From Aerococcus suis (GTDB lineage: Bacteria > Bacillota > Bacilli > Lactobacillales > Aerococcaceae): a stretch of DNA of 64,000 nt. Every line of letters starts with the position of its first letter. Position 1 is the first letter of the stretch. The stretch is from contig NZ_FWXK01000002.1 in assembly GCF_900176325.1 (NCBI RefSeq), forward strand, positions 1 to 64,000. The letters run 5' to 3'. The position numbers were made by a program, and so were the translations under genes. This document shows, piece after piece, positions 1-11,130 of this stretch. The notes beneath the pieces are model-generated. The model saw only the letters and a program-made list of their open reading frames with translations, searched no databases and was not told the origin of the DNA.

Positions 1-1
1 T

Positions 2-74
2 GGAGAATTAGCTCAGCTGGGAGAGCGTCTGCCTTACAAGCAGGATGTCGGGGGTTCGAACCCCTCATTCTCCA
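2..74 (+). tRNA. tRNA-Val (TAC)
   Basis: Cloverleaf with acceptor stem GGAGAAT/ATTCTCC, anticodon loop CTTACAA (anticodon TAC) and T-arm GGTTCGAACCC. Discriminator A; CCA is not encoded. First gene of a 20-gene tRNA array that probably follows an rRNA operon outside the window. Confidence 0.97.
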
Positions 75-77
75 TAT

Positions 78-150
78 GACTCGTTAGCTCAGTTGGTAGA
101 GCAACTGACTTTTAATCAGTGGGTCACAGGTTCGAATCCTGTACGGGTCA
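78..150 (+). tRNA. tRNA-Lys (TTT)
   Basis: Acceptor GACTCGT/ACGGGTC with one G-T pair, anticodon loop CTTTTAA (TTT), T-loop TTCGAAT. Discriminator A followed by T; CCA not encoded. Confidence 0.97.
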
Positions 151-158
151 TTATTTTT

Positions 159-240
159 GCGGGTGTGGCGGAATTGGCAGACGCACCAGATTTAGGATCT
201 GGCGCCGCAAGGCGTGGGGGTTCAAGTCCCTTCACCCGCA
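159..240 (+). tRNA. tRNA-Leu (TAG)
   Basis: Class II tRNA with a long variable arm. Acceptor GCGGGTG/CACCCGC, anticodon loop TTTAGGA (TAG). Discriminator A as expected for leucine; CCA not encoded. Confidence 0.97.
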
Positions 241-254
241 TTAAATATAAATTT

Positions 255-327
255 GCCGGCTTAGCTCAGTTGGTAGAGCATCTGATTTGTAATCAGAGGG
301 TCGAGGGTTCAAGTCCTTTAGCCGGCA
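255..327 (+). tRNA. tRNA-Thr (TGT)
   Basis: Acceptor GCCGGCT/AGCCGGC, anticodon loop TTTGTAA (TGT), T-loop TTCAAGT. CCA not encoded. Confidence 0.97.
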
Positions 328-330
328 TAT

Positions 331-402
331 GCGGAAGTAGTTCAGCGGTAGAACATCACCTTGCCAAGGTGGGGGTCGCGGGTTCGAACCCCGTCTTCCG
401 CT
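331..402 (+). tRNA. tRNA-Gly (GCC)
   Basis: Acceptor GCGGAAG/CTTCCGC, anticodon loop TTGCCAA (GCC). Discriminator T, usual for bacterial glycine tRNA. CCA not encoded. Confidence 0.97.
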
Positions 403-437
403 TAGCCTAAATGGCTAAGATATATTATGATAAATAA

Positions 438-523
438 GCCGGGGTGGCGGAACTGGCAGACGCACAGGACTTAAAATCCTGCGGTAAGTGATTACCGTAC
501 CGGTTCGATTCCGGTCCTCGGCA
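438..523 (+). tRNA. tRNA-Leu (TAA)
   Basis: Class II tRNA, acceptor GCCGGGG/CCTCGGC with one G-T pair, anticodon loop CTTAAAA (TAA) and a long variable arm. CCA not encoded. Confidence 0.97.
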
Positions 524-542
524 TTATCTTTATTTATCATTT

Positions 543-616
543 GCACCCATGGCTCAACTGGATAGAGTACCTGACTACGAATCAGGCGGTTGCAGGTTCG
601 AATCCTGCTGGGTGCA
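543..616 (+). tRNA. tRNA-Arg (ACG)
   Basis: Acceptor GCACCCA/TGGGTGC, anticodon loop CTACGAA (ACG, whose A34 would be deaminated to inosine by TadA). CCA not encoded. Confidence 0.97.
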
Positions 617-621
617 TTATC

Positions 622-695
622 CGGGAAATAGCTCAGCTTGGTAGAGCACTTGGTTTGGGACCAAGGGGTCGCAGGTTCGAATCCTGTTTTCCCGA
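622..695 (+). tRNA. tRNA-Pro (TGG)
   Basis: Acceptor CGGGAAA/TTTCCCG, anticodon loop TTTGGGA (TGG), T-loop TTCGAAT. CCA not encoded. Confidence 0.97.
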
Positions 696-701
696 TTATA
701 T

Positions 702-774
702 GGGGGATTAGCTCAGCTGGGAGAGCGCCTGCTTTGCACGCAGGAGGTCAGCGGTTCGATCCCGCTATTCTCCA
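702..774 (+). tRNA. tRNA-Ala (TGC)
   Basis: Anticodon loop TTTGCAC (TGC). The acceptor GGGGGAT/ATTCTCC contains two G-T pairs, one at position 3-70, matching the G3-U70 identity element of alanine tRNA. CCA not encoded. Confidence 0.96.
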
Positions 775-789
775 TAATATATTTATATT

Positions 790-863
790 GGCGGCGTAGC
801 TCAGCTGGCTAGAGCGTCCGGTTCATACCCGGGAGGTCATGGGTTCGATCCCCTTCGCCGCTA
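790..863 (+). tRNA. tRNA-Met (CAT), elongator
   Basis: Anticodon CAT. The acceptor starts GGCGGCG with a G1-T72 pair, resembling the Bacillus elongator methionine tRNA. It lacks the C1-A72 mismatch and the GGG/CCC anticodon stem of the initiator at 1087. CCA not encoded. Confidence 0.85.
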
Positions 864-889
864 TTCAGTTCTGGTAGTTTTTGTAGCTT

Positions 890-963
890 GGACCTTTAGC
901 TCAGTTGGTTAGAGCAAACGGCTCATAACCGTTAGGTCGTAGGTTCGAGTCCTACAAGGTCCA
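890..963 (+). tRNA. tRNA-Ile2 (CAT, lysidine-modified)
   Basis: Anticodon CAT, but the body (acceptor GGACCTT/AAGGTCC, anticodon arm ACGGCTCATAACCGT) matches the Bacillus minor isoleucine tRNA, in which TilS converts C34 to lysidine so that it reads AUA. The assignment rests on recalled similarity; a second elongator Met is the alternative. Confidence 0.75.
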
Positions 964-987
964 TATAGAATTGATTATTAATAATAC

Positions 988-1077
988 GGAGGATTACCCA
1001 AGTCCGGCTGAAGGGAACGGTCTTGAAAACCGTCAGGTGGGTCAAACCACGCAAGGGTTCGAATCCCTTATCCTCCT
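988..1077 (+). tRNA. tRNA-Ser (TGA), copy 1
   Basis: Class II tRNA, acceptor GGAGGAT/ATCCTCC fully paired, anticodon loop CTTGAAA (TGA), long variable arm. Position 73 is T instead of the G usual in bacterial serine tRNAs. CCA not encoded. A second, chimeric copy starts at 1618. Confidence 0.95.
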
Positions 1078-1086
1078 TAATAATAT

Positions 1087-1159
1087 CGCGGGGTGGAGCA
1101 GTTGGCAGCTCGTCGGGCTCATAACCCGGAGGTCGTAGGTTCGAGTCCTACCCCCGCAA
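1087..1159 (+). tRNA. tRNA-fMet (CAT), initiator
   Basis: Shows initiator hallmarks: C1 opposite A72 (unpaired), the anticodon stem GTCGGGCTCATAACCCGG with three G-C pairs, and the D-arm GGAGCAG. CCA not encoded. Confidence 0.96.
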
Positions 1160-1164
1160 TTATA

Positions 1165-1237
1165 GGTCCCGTAGTGTAGCGGTTATCACGCCTCCCTGTC
1201 ACGGAGGAGATCGCGGGTTCGATTCCCGTCGGGACCG
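1165..1237 (+). tRNA. tRNA-Asp (GTC)
   Basis: Acceptor GGTCCCG/CGGGACC, anticodon loop CTGTCAC (GTC). Discriminator G as usual for aspartate. CCA not encoded. Confidence 0.97.
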
Positions 1238-1249
1238 TTAAAATATTAT

Positions 1250-1320
1250 GCGGGTGTAGTTTAGTGGTAAAACTACAGCCTTCCAAGCTGTTGTCGCGAG
1301 TTCGATTCTCGTCACCCGCT
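1250..1320 (+). tRNA. tRNA-Gly (TCC)
   Basis: Acceptor GCGGGTG/CACCCGC, anticodon loop CTTCCAA (TCC), discriminator T. CCA not encoded. Confidence 0.97.
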
Positions 1321-1334
1321 TTATATTAATATAT

Positions 1335-1408
1335 GGGCCTGTAGCTCAGCTGGTTAGAGCGTCCGCCTGATAAGCGGGAGGTCGATGGTTCGAGTCCATT
1401 CAGGCCCA
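1335..1408 (+). tRNA. tRNA-Ile (GAT)
   Basis: Acceptor GGGCCTG/CAGGCCC, anticodon loop CTGATAA (GAT). Only two bases separate it from the next tRNA gene. CCA not encoded. Confidence 0.97.
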
Positions 1409-1410
1409 TT

Positions 1411-1498
1411 GGAGAATTACTCAAGAGGCTGAAGAGGACGGTTTGCTAAATCGTTAGGCTGCTAACGCGGCGCAAGGGTTCGAATCCCTTATTCTCCG
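1411..1498 (+). tRNA. tRNA-Ser (GCT)
   Basis: Class II tRNA, acceptor GGAGAAT/ATTCTCC, anticodon loop TTGCTAA (GCT), long variable arm, discriminator G. Its last 28 bases are repeated at the end of the chimeric serine gene at 1618. CCA not encoded. Confidence 0.96.
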
Positions 1499-1608
1499 TA
1501 TATTAAATTTTATTTGATATGTATTAATTAGTTATGGCCCGTTGGTCAAGCGGTTAAGACACCGCCCTTTCACGGCGGTAACACGGGTTCGAGTCCCGTA
1601 CGGGTCAT
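1471..1608 (+). repeat. 138-bp direct repeat, unit 1
   Basis: Covers the 3' end of tRNA-Ser(GCT), the AT-rich spacer and tRNA-Glu. By direct comparison it is identical to 1680-1817. Confidence 0.95.
1536..1607 (+). tRNA. tRNA-Glu (TTC), copy 1
   Basis: Acceptor GGCCCGT/ACGGGTC, anticodon loop CTTTCAC (TTC). Identical to the copy at 1745. CCA not encoded. Confidence 0.97.
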
Positions 1609-1617
1609 TTTAAATAT

Positions 1618-1707
1618 GGAGGATTACCCAAGTCCGGCTGAAGGGAACGGTCTTGAAAACCGTCAGGTGGGTCAAACCACGCAAGGGTTCGAATCCCTTA
1701 TTCTCCG
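1618..1707 (+). tRNA. tRNA-Ser (TGA), chimeric copy 2
   Basis: The first 84 bases equal the serine TGA gene at 988. From about 1680 onward the sequence equals the 3' end and downstream spacer of the serine GCT gene at 1411. The acceptor therefore becomes GGAGGAT/ATTCTCC with one G-T pair, and the discriminator is G. It still folds as a class II tRNA with anticodon TGA and is probably functional. Confidence 0.92.
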
Positions 1708-1817
1708 TATATTAAATTTTATTTGATATGTATTAATTAGTTATGGCCCGTTGGTCAAGCGGTTAAGACACCGCCCTTTCACGGCGGTAACACGGGTTCG
1801 AGTCCCGTACGGGTCAT
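1680..1817 (+). repeat. 138-bp direct repeat, unit 2
   Basis: Identical to 1471-1608. It carries the 3' end of the chimeric tRNA-Ser, the spacer and the second tRNA-Glu. Confidence 0.95.
1745..1816 (+). tRNA. tRNA-Glu (TTC), copy 2
   Basis: Identical to the glutamate gene at 1536, and the spacer before it is identical too: a direct duplication at a distance of 209 bases. Last gene of the array. CCA not encoded. Confidence 0.97.
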
Positions 1818-1820
1818 ATT

Positions 1821-1849
1821 ACAGGACATATAGTATGTCCTGTTTTTTT
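1821..1849 (+). terminator. Terminator of the tRNA array
   Basis: Perfect ten-base-pair stem ACAGGACATA/TATGTCCTGT with a TAG loop and a following run of seven T, 4 bases after the last tRNA. Confidence 0.95.
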
Positions 1850-1970
1850 GTGCTTAAAAATAGGACAATATATTATTGTTGTTCTCAAAAATCGATTAAA
1901 AAGATAAGTAGTATAACGAAAATAAATTATTCGTTTACAAGAATTCTTAATACGTTAAAGGCTATGGGTC

Positions 1971-1979
1971 TGTTATAAT
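1971..1979 (+). promoter_or_regulatory. Promoter of mreCD (extended -10)
   Basis: TGTTATAAT gives a perfect -10 hexamer with the TGn extension, about 30 bases before the mreC start. No good -35 box is visible. Confidence 0.65.
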
Positions 1980-2009
1980 AGAAGATATGTTAATGAACTG
2001 AAGGGAAGA

Positions 2010-2939
2010 GTGACATTGCGACAATTTTTTGGAAATAAAAAACTTATTGTGATCTTAGTTAGTGTCATTACAGCGTTTAGTATGATATCTTTTTCAATAT
2101 TTGGACAAAATGAGACACCGAAGCCCGTTCTATGGGTGAATGATGTGACAGCAATTATCGGTAGAATTGTATCTGCTCCTACTAATTCTTTAGTAAGATT
2201 TTCCGAATCAATAAATAGTCTTGTGAATACATATGATGAAAATAAATCTTTAAAAAAACAAGTTAACTCATTAGAGGATCTAAAAGCACAAAATAAAATG
2301 CTTAAAAGTGAAAATGAAGAATTATCTGATTTATTATCATTACGTCCTTCTTTAGTAGGAAAAAATATTATTACAAGTACGGTTATCACTCGTTCACCAG
2401 ATAGTTGGATTGATAATTTAACGATTGATGTTGGATCGAATAATGGTGTTGAAAAAAATATGTCAGTTATGACTGACAGTGGGTTAGTGGGGCATGTTTC
2501 AGAAGTTTCACCAACAAGTTCCAAAGTTCAATTATTATCTACTGAAAATGAACAAGTGACGCAAGTAGCGGTAAGTATTCAATTAGATGATCAAATTGTT
2601 CATGGTGTGATTAGTGGATTTGATAAACGAAATGATGAAATTATTGTGACACAAATCCCTGCTGAAGCTAAAGTGAAAAAAGGTGATACAGTAACTACTA
2701 GTGGGTTAGGTGGTGTATCACCAGAAGGATTGATTGTCGGAGAAGTTGTTGATAGCAAGAAAGATAATCATGGATTATCACAAAAGGTTACAATAAAACC
2801 TGCTGCTGACTTTATTGACATTCGCCATGTTATTGTCGTTATGCCTGGAGATGAAACAGAAAACACAGAGAATACAAACCAGCCTCAAGAAGTTACTGAG
2901 GATGGTAATGTTGCAACTGAAAGCGGAGAAGGTGAATAA
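2010..2939 (+). CDS. mreC: Rod shape-determining protein MreC
   Basis: MreC is a bitopic membrane protein that couples cytoskeletal and peptidoglycan synthesis proteins during lateral or peripheral wall growth. The 309-residue product has a short cytoplasmic tail, one membrane helix (about 11-31), a coiled coil rich in K, E, N and L (about 70-108) for dimerisation, and the two beta-domain extracellular region (about 115-285, with 'SGLGGVSPEGLIVGEV' typical of the family). It ends in an acidic E/T/N-rich tail. The start is GTG, preceded by AAGGGAAGA; no ATG lies in a better position. mreD follows after one base, so the pair is co-transcribed. No mreB is present here; MreCD without MreB is common in ovoid Lactobacillales. 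Confidence 0.95.
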   Translation: MTLRQFFGNKKLIVILVSVITAFSMISFSIFGQNETPKPVLWVNDVTAIIGRIVSAPTNSLVRFSESINSLVNTYDENKSLKKQVNSLEDLKAQNKMLKSENEELSDLLSLRPSLVGKNIITSTVITRSPDSWIDNLTIDVGSNNGVEKNMSVMTDSGLVGHVSEVSPTSSKVQLLSTENEQVTQVAVSIQLDDQIVHGVISGFDKRNDEIIVTQIPAEAKVKKGDTVTTSGLGGVSPEGLIVGEVVDSKKDNHGLSQKVTIKPAADFIDIRHVIVVMPGDETENTENTNQPQEVTEDGNVATESGEGE

Positions 2940-2940
2940 G

Positions 2941-3462
2941 ATGCTAAGCTATTTTAAACAAAGCATTTTATTGCCATTATTGTTAATATTTTTGCTTTTA
3001 TTTGATGGGAGTTTGATTGTTCTCTTATCTTATATGCTATCTAATGTGCCGTATATTATTTCAAGTGGTTTATTAGTGATGTCATTAATTCTACTAACCA
3101 TTTATTTACCGAATACGACGTCGTTATTTTATTGGAGTTTTGTTGTAGGATTTATCTATGATACGTTTTACACAAGTATCATTGGGATTAATTTATTTGC
3201 TTTTCCTGCAATTATATTAATAACTCAATATATAGCAGGGAAATTACCACTTAATTTCTATAGTATATGGTTTTATGTATTAGTTTTATATACCCTGTAT
3301 CATCATGTGATTTATCTCTTATATCGCTTACTAGATATTAATCAAAATACATTAGCAACGTTTTGGTCAGTTTACTTTTTACCATCTTTATTATTTAATG
3401 GTTTGATGGCTTTCTTATTAATTTGGCTTATTCGACAATTCGTTCTATTTATAAATAAATAA
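2941..3462 (+). CDS. mreD: Rod shape-determining protein MreD
   Basis: Very hydrophobic 173-residue protein with five or six predicted membrane segments, the expected size and profile for MreD, which forms a membrane complex with MreC in wall elongation. The chosen ATG lies one base after the mreC stop. An upstream in-frame start inside mreC (2815) would add 42 residues encoded in mreC's own tail and is rejected. MreD is poorly conserved in sequence, so the assignment leans on position directly behind mreC. A terminator follows at 3474. Confidence 0.92.
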   Translation: MLSYFKQSILLPLLLIFLLLFDGSLIVLLSYMLSNVPYIISSGLLVMSLILLTIYLPNTTSLFYWSFVVGFIYDTFYTSIIGINLFAFPAIILITQYIAGKLPLNFYSIWFYVLVLYTLYHHVIYLLYRLLDINQNTLATFWSVYFLPSLLFNGLMAFLLIWLIRQFVLFINK

Positions 3463-3473
3463 TTTTCTGATTT

Positions 3474-3510
3474 AAAGGACTGGAAGTGCACTTACTTCTG
3501 GTCCTTTTTT
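3474..3510 (+). terminator. Terminator after mreCD
   Basis: Stem AGGACTGGAAGT/ACTTCTGGTCCT with two G-T pairs, followed by six T, 12 bases after the mreD stop. Confidence 0.93.
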
Positions 3511-3583
3511 ATTATCGGTTTTAATAAAAAACGGTTTTCAATGAAAGAGCTTACTAATTTTTTAATTTGTTATATTAAATCTA

Positions 3584-3614
3584 TTGACATATTTTGTAAG
3601 CGCTATAGTATAGT
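3584..3614 (+). promoter_or_regulatory. Promoter of the decayed LPXTG gene with cre-like site
   Basis: A perfect -35 TTGACA (3584-3589) is followed by TATAGT 19 bases later (3609). Between them lies TGTAAGCGCTATAG (3595-3608), whose left arm matches the CcpA operator consensus TGWAANCGNTNWCA exactly; the last two bases deviate. The spacing is long, so the true -10 is uncertain. Confidence 0.5.
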
Positions 3615-3623
3615 TAATATAAT

Positions 3624-3646
3624 AACTTTTTTCTAGAGAAAAAGTT
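3624..3646 (+). repeat. Interrupted palindrome in the leader of the decayed gene
   Basis: Left arm AACTTTTT, centre CTAG, right arm AAAAAGTT, lying just downstream of the promoter and 10 bases before an intact AAGGAG. It could be an operator or an mRNA hairpin; no T-run follows. Confidence 0.5.
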
Positions 3647-3689
3647 TGTAAATTTTAAGGAGCCGACGCATATAAAAAGGGTAATTTAA

Positions 3690-4070
3690 GAGTCAGAAGA
3701 ACCAGGTCATCCTATCAGACCTGACCGCGAAGACGACCTGAAAGAGCTAGAAGCTTTTCAGGGTAATAACCATTCAGAACAAGATATTCCTTCAGGAGAA
3801 GTGATTACAACCGATAATATGCAAATCATTATTCCTGATATGACTATTGATCACAATAAACCATTAGAGGAGGCGAATATTGAAAAATTAAATGTACCTC
3901 AAGAGCAGGCCAGTCATTCTGATTACTTAGTAAACAATGATAATGCAAGTAATCAAACAGCTGAACGTTTGCCGGAAACCGGACAACAAACTAATTGGTG
4001 GTATAGCTTAGTGGCATTAATAACAGGTATTAGATTATTTAATTATAAAAAACGTCGACAAGGCGATTAA
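3690..4070 (+). pseudogene. Remnant of an LPXTG wall-anchored surface protein
   Basis: The reading frame is open from 3690, just after an in-frame stop at 3687, and encodes the C-terminal end of a sortase substrate: an acidic, polar spacer, then LPETG, a hydrophobic stretch (WWYSLVALITGIRLF) and a basic tail YKKRRQGD. There is no signal peptide and no start codon with a ribosome binding site; the first possible start (GTG at 3801) would make 89 residues with no export signal. Upstream, a promoter, leader and AAGGAG site remain. The simplest reading is an internal deletion that removed the signal peptide and functional domains. It lies directly before another LPXTG gene (4127), so both may derive from one surface-protein locus. 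The original function cannot be inferred. Confidence 0.8.
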
Positions 4071-4085
4071 TTTTTTTGAAAATGA

Positions 4086-4099
4086 TGTAAGCGGTACAA
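4086..4099 (+). promoter_or_regulatory. cre-like site before the GH101 gene
   Basis: TGTAAGCGGTACAA resembles the CcpA operator (TGWAANCGNTNWCA); the left half is perfect and the right half degenerate. It lies 28 bases before the GH101 start. The same TGTAAGCG core stands before the decayed LPXTG gene. Catabolite control would suit a glycan-degrading enzyme, but this is inference. Confidence 0.45.
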
Positions 4100-4126
4100 A
4101 AGTAGTTATATATGAAGGAGAATTAG

Positions 4127-9865
<5,739 letters not shown>

Positions 9866-9895
9866 ATCTAAGTAAAATAGTCTTAAACTACCGTA

Positions 9896-9929
9896 ACAGA
9901 GCTTAACAGTTGTTAGGCTCTGTTTTATT
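9896..9929 (+). terminator. Terminator of the GH101 gene
   Basis: Stem ACAGAGCTTAACA/TGTTAGGCTCTGT (one G-T pair) followed by TTTTATT, 30 bases after the stop. Confidence 0.92.
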
Positions 9930-9949
9930 GGTATTAATACAAGAAAAAG

Positions 9950-9978
9950 TTGACTGTAATTAGATATAATGATAGAAT
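9950..9978 (+). promoter_or_regulatory. Promoter of rplU-prp-rpmA
   Basis: -35 TTGACT (9950-9955), 17-base spacer, -10 TAGAAT (9973-9978). It precedes the structured L21 leader. Confidence 0.8.
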
Positions 9979-9984
9979 ATTATC

Positions 9985-10078
9985 TGTTGTATTGTGTGAG
10001 CACCACACTACAACCGCTCAAAGATAAGTTTAAGACTCATAGAGCACTTATCATGGCGAGTCTAAGTCTATTAAAGGA
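9985..10078 (+). ncRNA. Ribosomal protein L21 leader
   Basis: Structured 5' leader of rplU. A first hairpin pairs TTGTATTGTGTG with CACACTACAA (about 9987-10013). Downstream, GATAAGT (10023-10029) pairs with ACTTATC (10046-10052), while AGACTC (10033-10038), inside that loop, pairs with GAGTCT (10058-10063), giving an H-type pseudoknot directly before the AAAGGAGG site. Position and shape fit the L21 leader family of Firmicutes, thought to mediate autoregulation by L21. Boundaries are approximate. Confidence 0.75.
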
Positions 10079-10089
10079 GGTGCAGTTTA

Positions 10090-10398
10090 ATGTACGCAAT
10101 CATTAAAACTGGTGGAAAACAAGTTAAGGTTGAACAAGGACAAGCAATCTACGTTGAAAAACTAGAAGCTGAAGCTGGAGACAAAGTAACTTTTGATGAA
10201 GTTGTATTTGTCGGTGGTGATTCAGTTAAAGTAGGTTCTCCTGTCATTGAAGGAGCATCTGTTGTCGGTACTGTTGAAAAACAAGGTTTACAGAAAAAAG
10301 TAACAACTTTCAAATATAAACCTAAAAAAGATAGTCACCGTAAACAAGGACACCGTCAACCATACACTAAAGTAGTTATTGACGAAATTAATGCTTAA
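10090..10398 (+). CDS. rplU: 50S ribosomal protein L21
   Basis: 102 residues, standard length, with the family opening [11 protein letters not shown] and the C-terminal [17 protein letters not shown] segment that binds 23S rRNA. It is a structural protein of the large subunit. A strong AAAGGAGGTG site precedes the ATG. First gene of rplU-prp-rpmA; its stop overlaps the prp start by one base. Expression is probably controlled by the L21 leader just upstream. Confidence 0.98.
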   Translation: MYAIIKTGGKQVKVEQGQAIYVEKLEAEAGDKVTFDEVVFVGGDSVKVGSPVIEGASVVGTVEKQGLQKKVTTFKYKPKKDSHRKQGHRQPYTKVVIDEINA

Positions 10399-10745
10399 TG
10401 ATTAAAGCAATATTTCGTATGAATGAAGCACAAGATATTGTAAGTTTTGAACTTAGTGGCCATGCTGGTTCAGGTCCGTATGGTGAAGATATCGTTTGTG
10501 CAGCAGTTTCGGTAGTCGTTATTGGTACAATTAATAATATTGAACGACAAACGGCTATCACGCCTCTCGTTTCAATCGATGAAGTGAATGAAGGCTATAT
10601 TTATATGGAATTGCCGGAAAGTATGCAAGAAGTGGATCAAGAAACTAGTCAAATTTTATTAAAAGGTTTATATGATATTTTAAGTGAGGATTTAGCTAGT
10701 GAATATCCACAGTTTCTTGAGGTGCTTACCGAGCCTATGAAATAA
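10398..10745 (+). CDS. prp: Ribosomal-processing cysteine protease Prp
   Basis: Prp removes the N-terminal extension of ribosomal protein L27 in Firmicutes. The 115-residue product has the expected catalytic His in 'SGHAG' (about residue 22) and catalytic Cys in 'GEDIVCAAVS' (about residue 34). The start ATG overlaps the rplU stop (TAATG) and has no ribosome binding site of its own, so translation is probably coupled. It lies between rplU and rpmA, the invariant arrangement, and the L27 encoded downstream carries the cleavable extension. Formerly annotated as YsxB or DUF464. Confidence 0.95.
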   Translation: MIKAIFRMNEAQDIVSFELSGHAGSGPYGEDIVCAAVSVVVIGTINNIERQTAITPLVSIDEVNEGYIYMELPESMQEVDQETSQILLKGLYDILSEDLASEYPQFLEVLTEPMK

Positions 10746-10760
10746 GAGGAGGTTACCTAC

Positions 10761-11045
10761 ATGTTAAAAATGAATTTACAATTCTTCGCCCACAAAAAAG
10801 GTGGAGGTTCAACTGCTAACGGTCGTGACTCTCAAGCAAAACGTTTAGGTGCTAAACGTGCTGATGGTCAAGCTGTATCAGGTGGTTCAATTTTATACCG
10901 TCAACGCGGAACTAAAATTTTACCTGGTGTAAATGTTGGCCGCGGTGGCGACGACACTTTATATGCTAAAATTGATGGTGTCGTTCGTTTCGAACGTAAA
11001 GGACGCGATAAAAAACAAGTTAGCGTTTATCCTGTAGAAGCATAA
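10761..11045 (+). CDS. rpmA: 50S ribosomal protein L27 (with cleavable N-terminal extension)
   Basis: 94 residues. L27 reaches the peptidyl transferase centre with its N-terminus, which must begin AHKKGGG. Here that sequence is preceded by nine residues, MLKMNLQFF, the extension that Prp cuts after the second Phe in staphylococci. The substrate and its protease gene are adjacent. An AGAGGAGG site precedes the ATG. A strong terminator follows, ending the rplU operon. Confidence 0.98.
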   Translation: MLKMNLQFFAHKKGGGSTANGRDSQAKRLGAKRADGQAVSGGSILYRQRGTKILPGVNVGRGGDDTLYAKIDGVVRFERKGRDKKQVSVYPVEA

Positions 11046-11056
11046 GATAACGTTCA

Positions 11057-11097
11057 AAAAGGCAATGTCAGATTTCGATATGACATTGCCTTTTTTC
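11057..11097 (+). terminator. Terminator of the rplU operon
   Basis: Stem AAGGCAATGTCA/TGACATTGCCTT with a 10-base loop, followed by six T. An ATG inside the stem (11065) is in frame with the next gene but is not its start. Confidence 0.95.
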
Positions 11098-11130
11098 TAT
11101 CATAAAAGAGGTTATGAAAAGAGGGTAGAA

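Noticed and set aside
45-410. 121-codon open frame across the first tRNA genes
   Set aside because: It runs through five well-formed tRNA genes and has no ribosome binding site; chance openness of tRNA sequence.
1751-1978. 75-codon frame starting in the last tRNA-Glu
   Set aside because: Overlaps a tRNA and the array terminator; no start signal or recognisable product.
3801-4070. Independent 89-residue LPXTG protein
   Set aside because: No ribosome binding site at the GTG, no signal peptide, and the frame is open well upstream of it; treated as the tail of a decayed gene.
11065-11130. Longer start of the YtxK-like gene
   Set aside because: The ATG at 11065 is inside the rpmA terminator stem; ATG 11131 has its own AGAGGG site.
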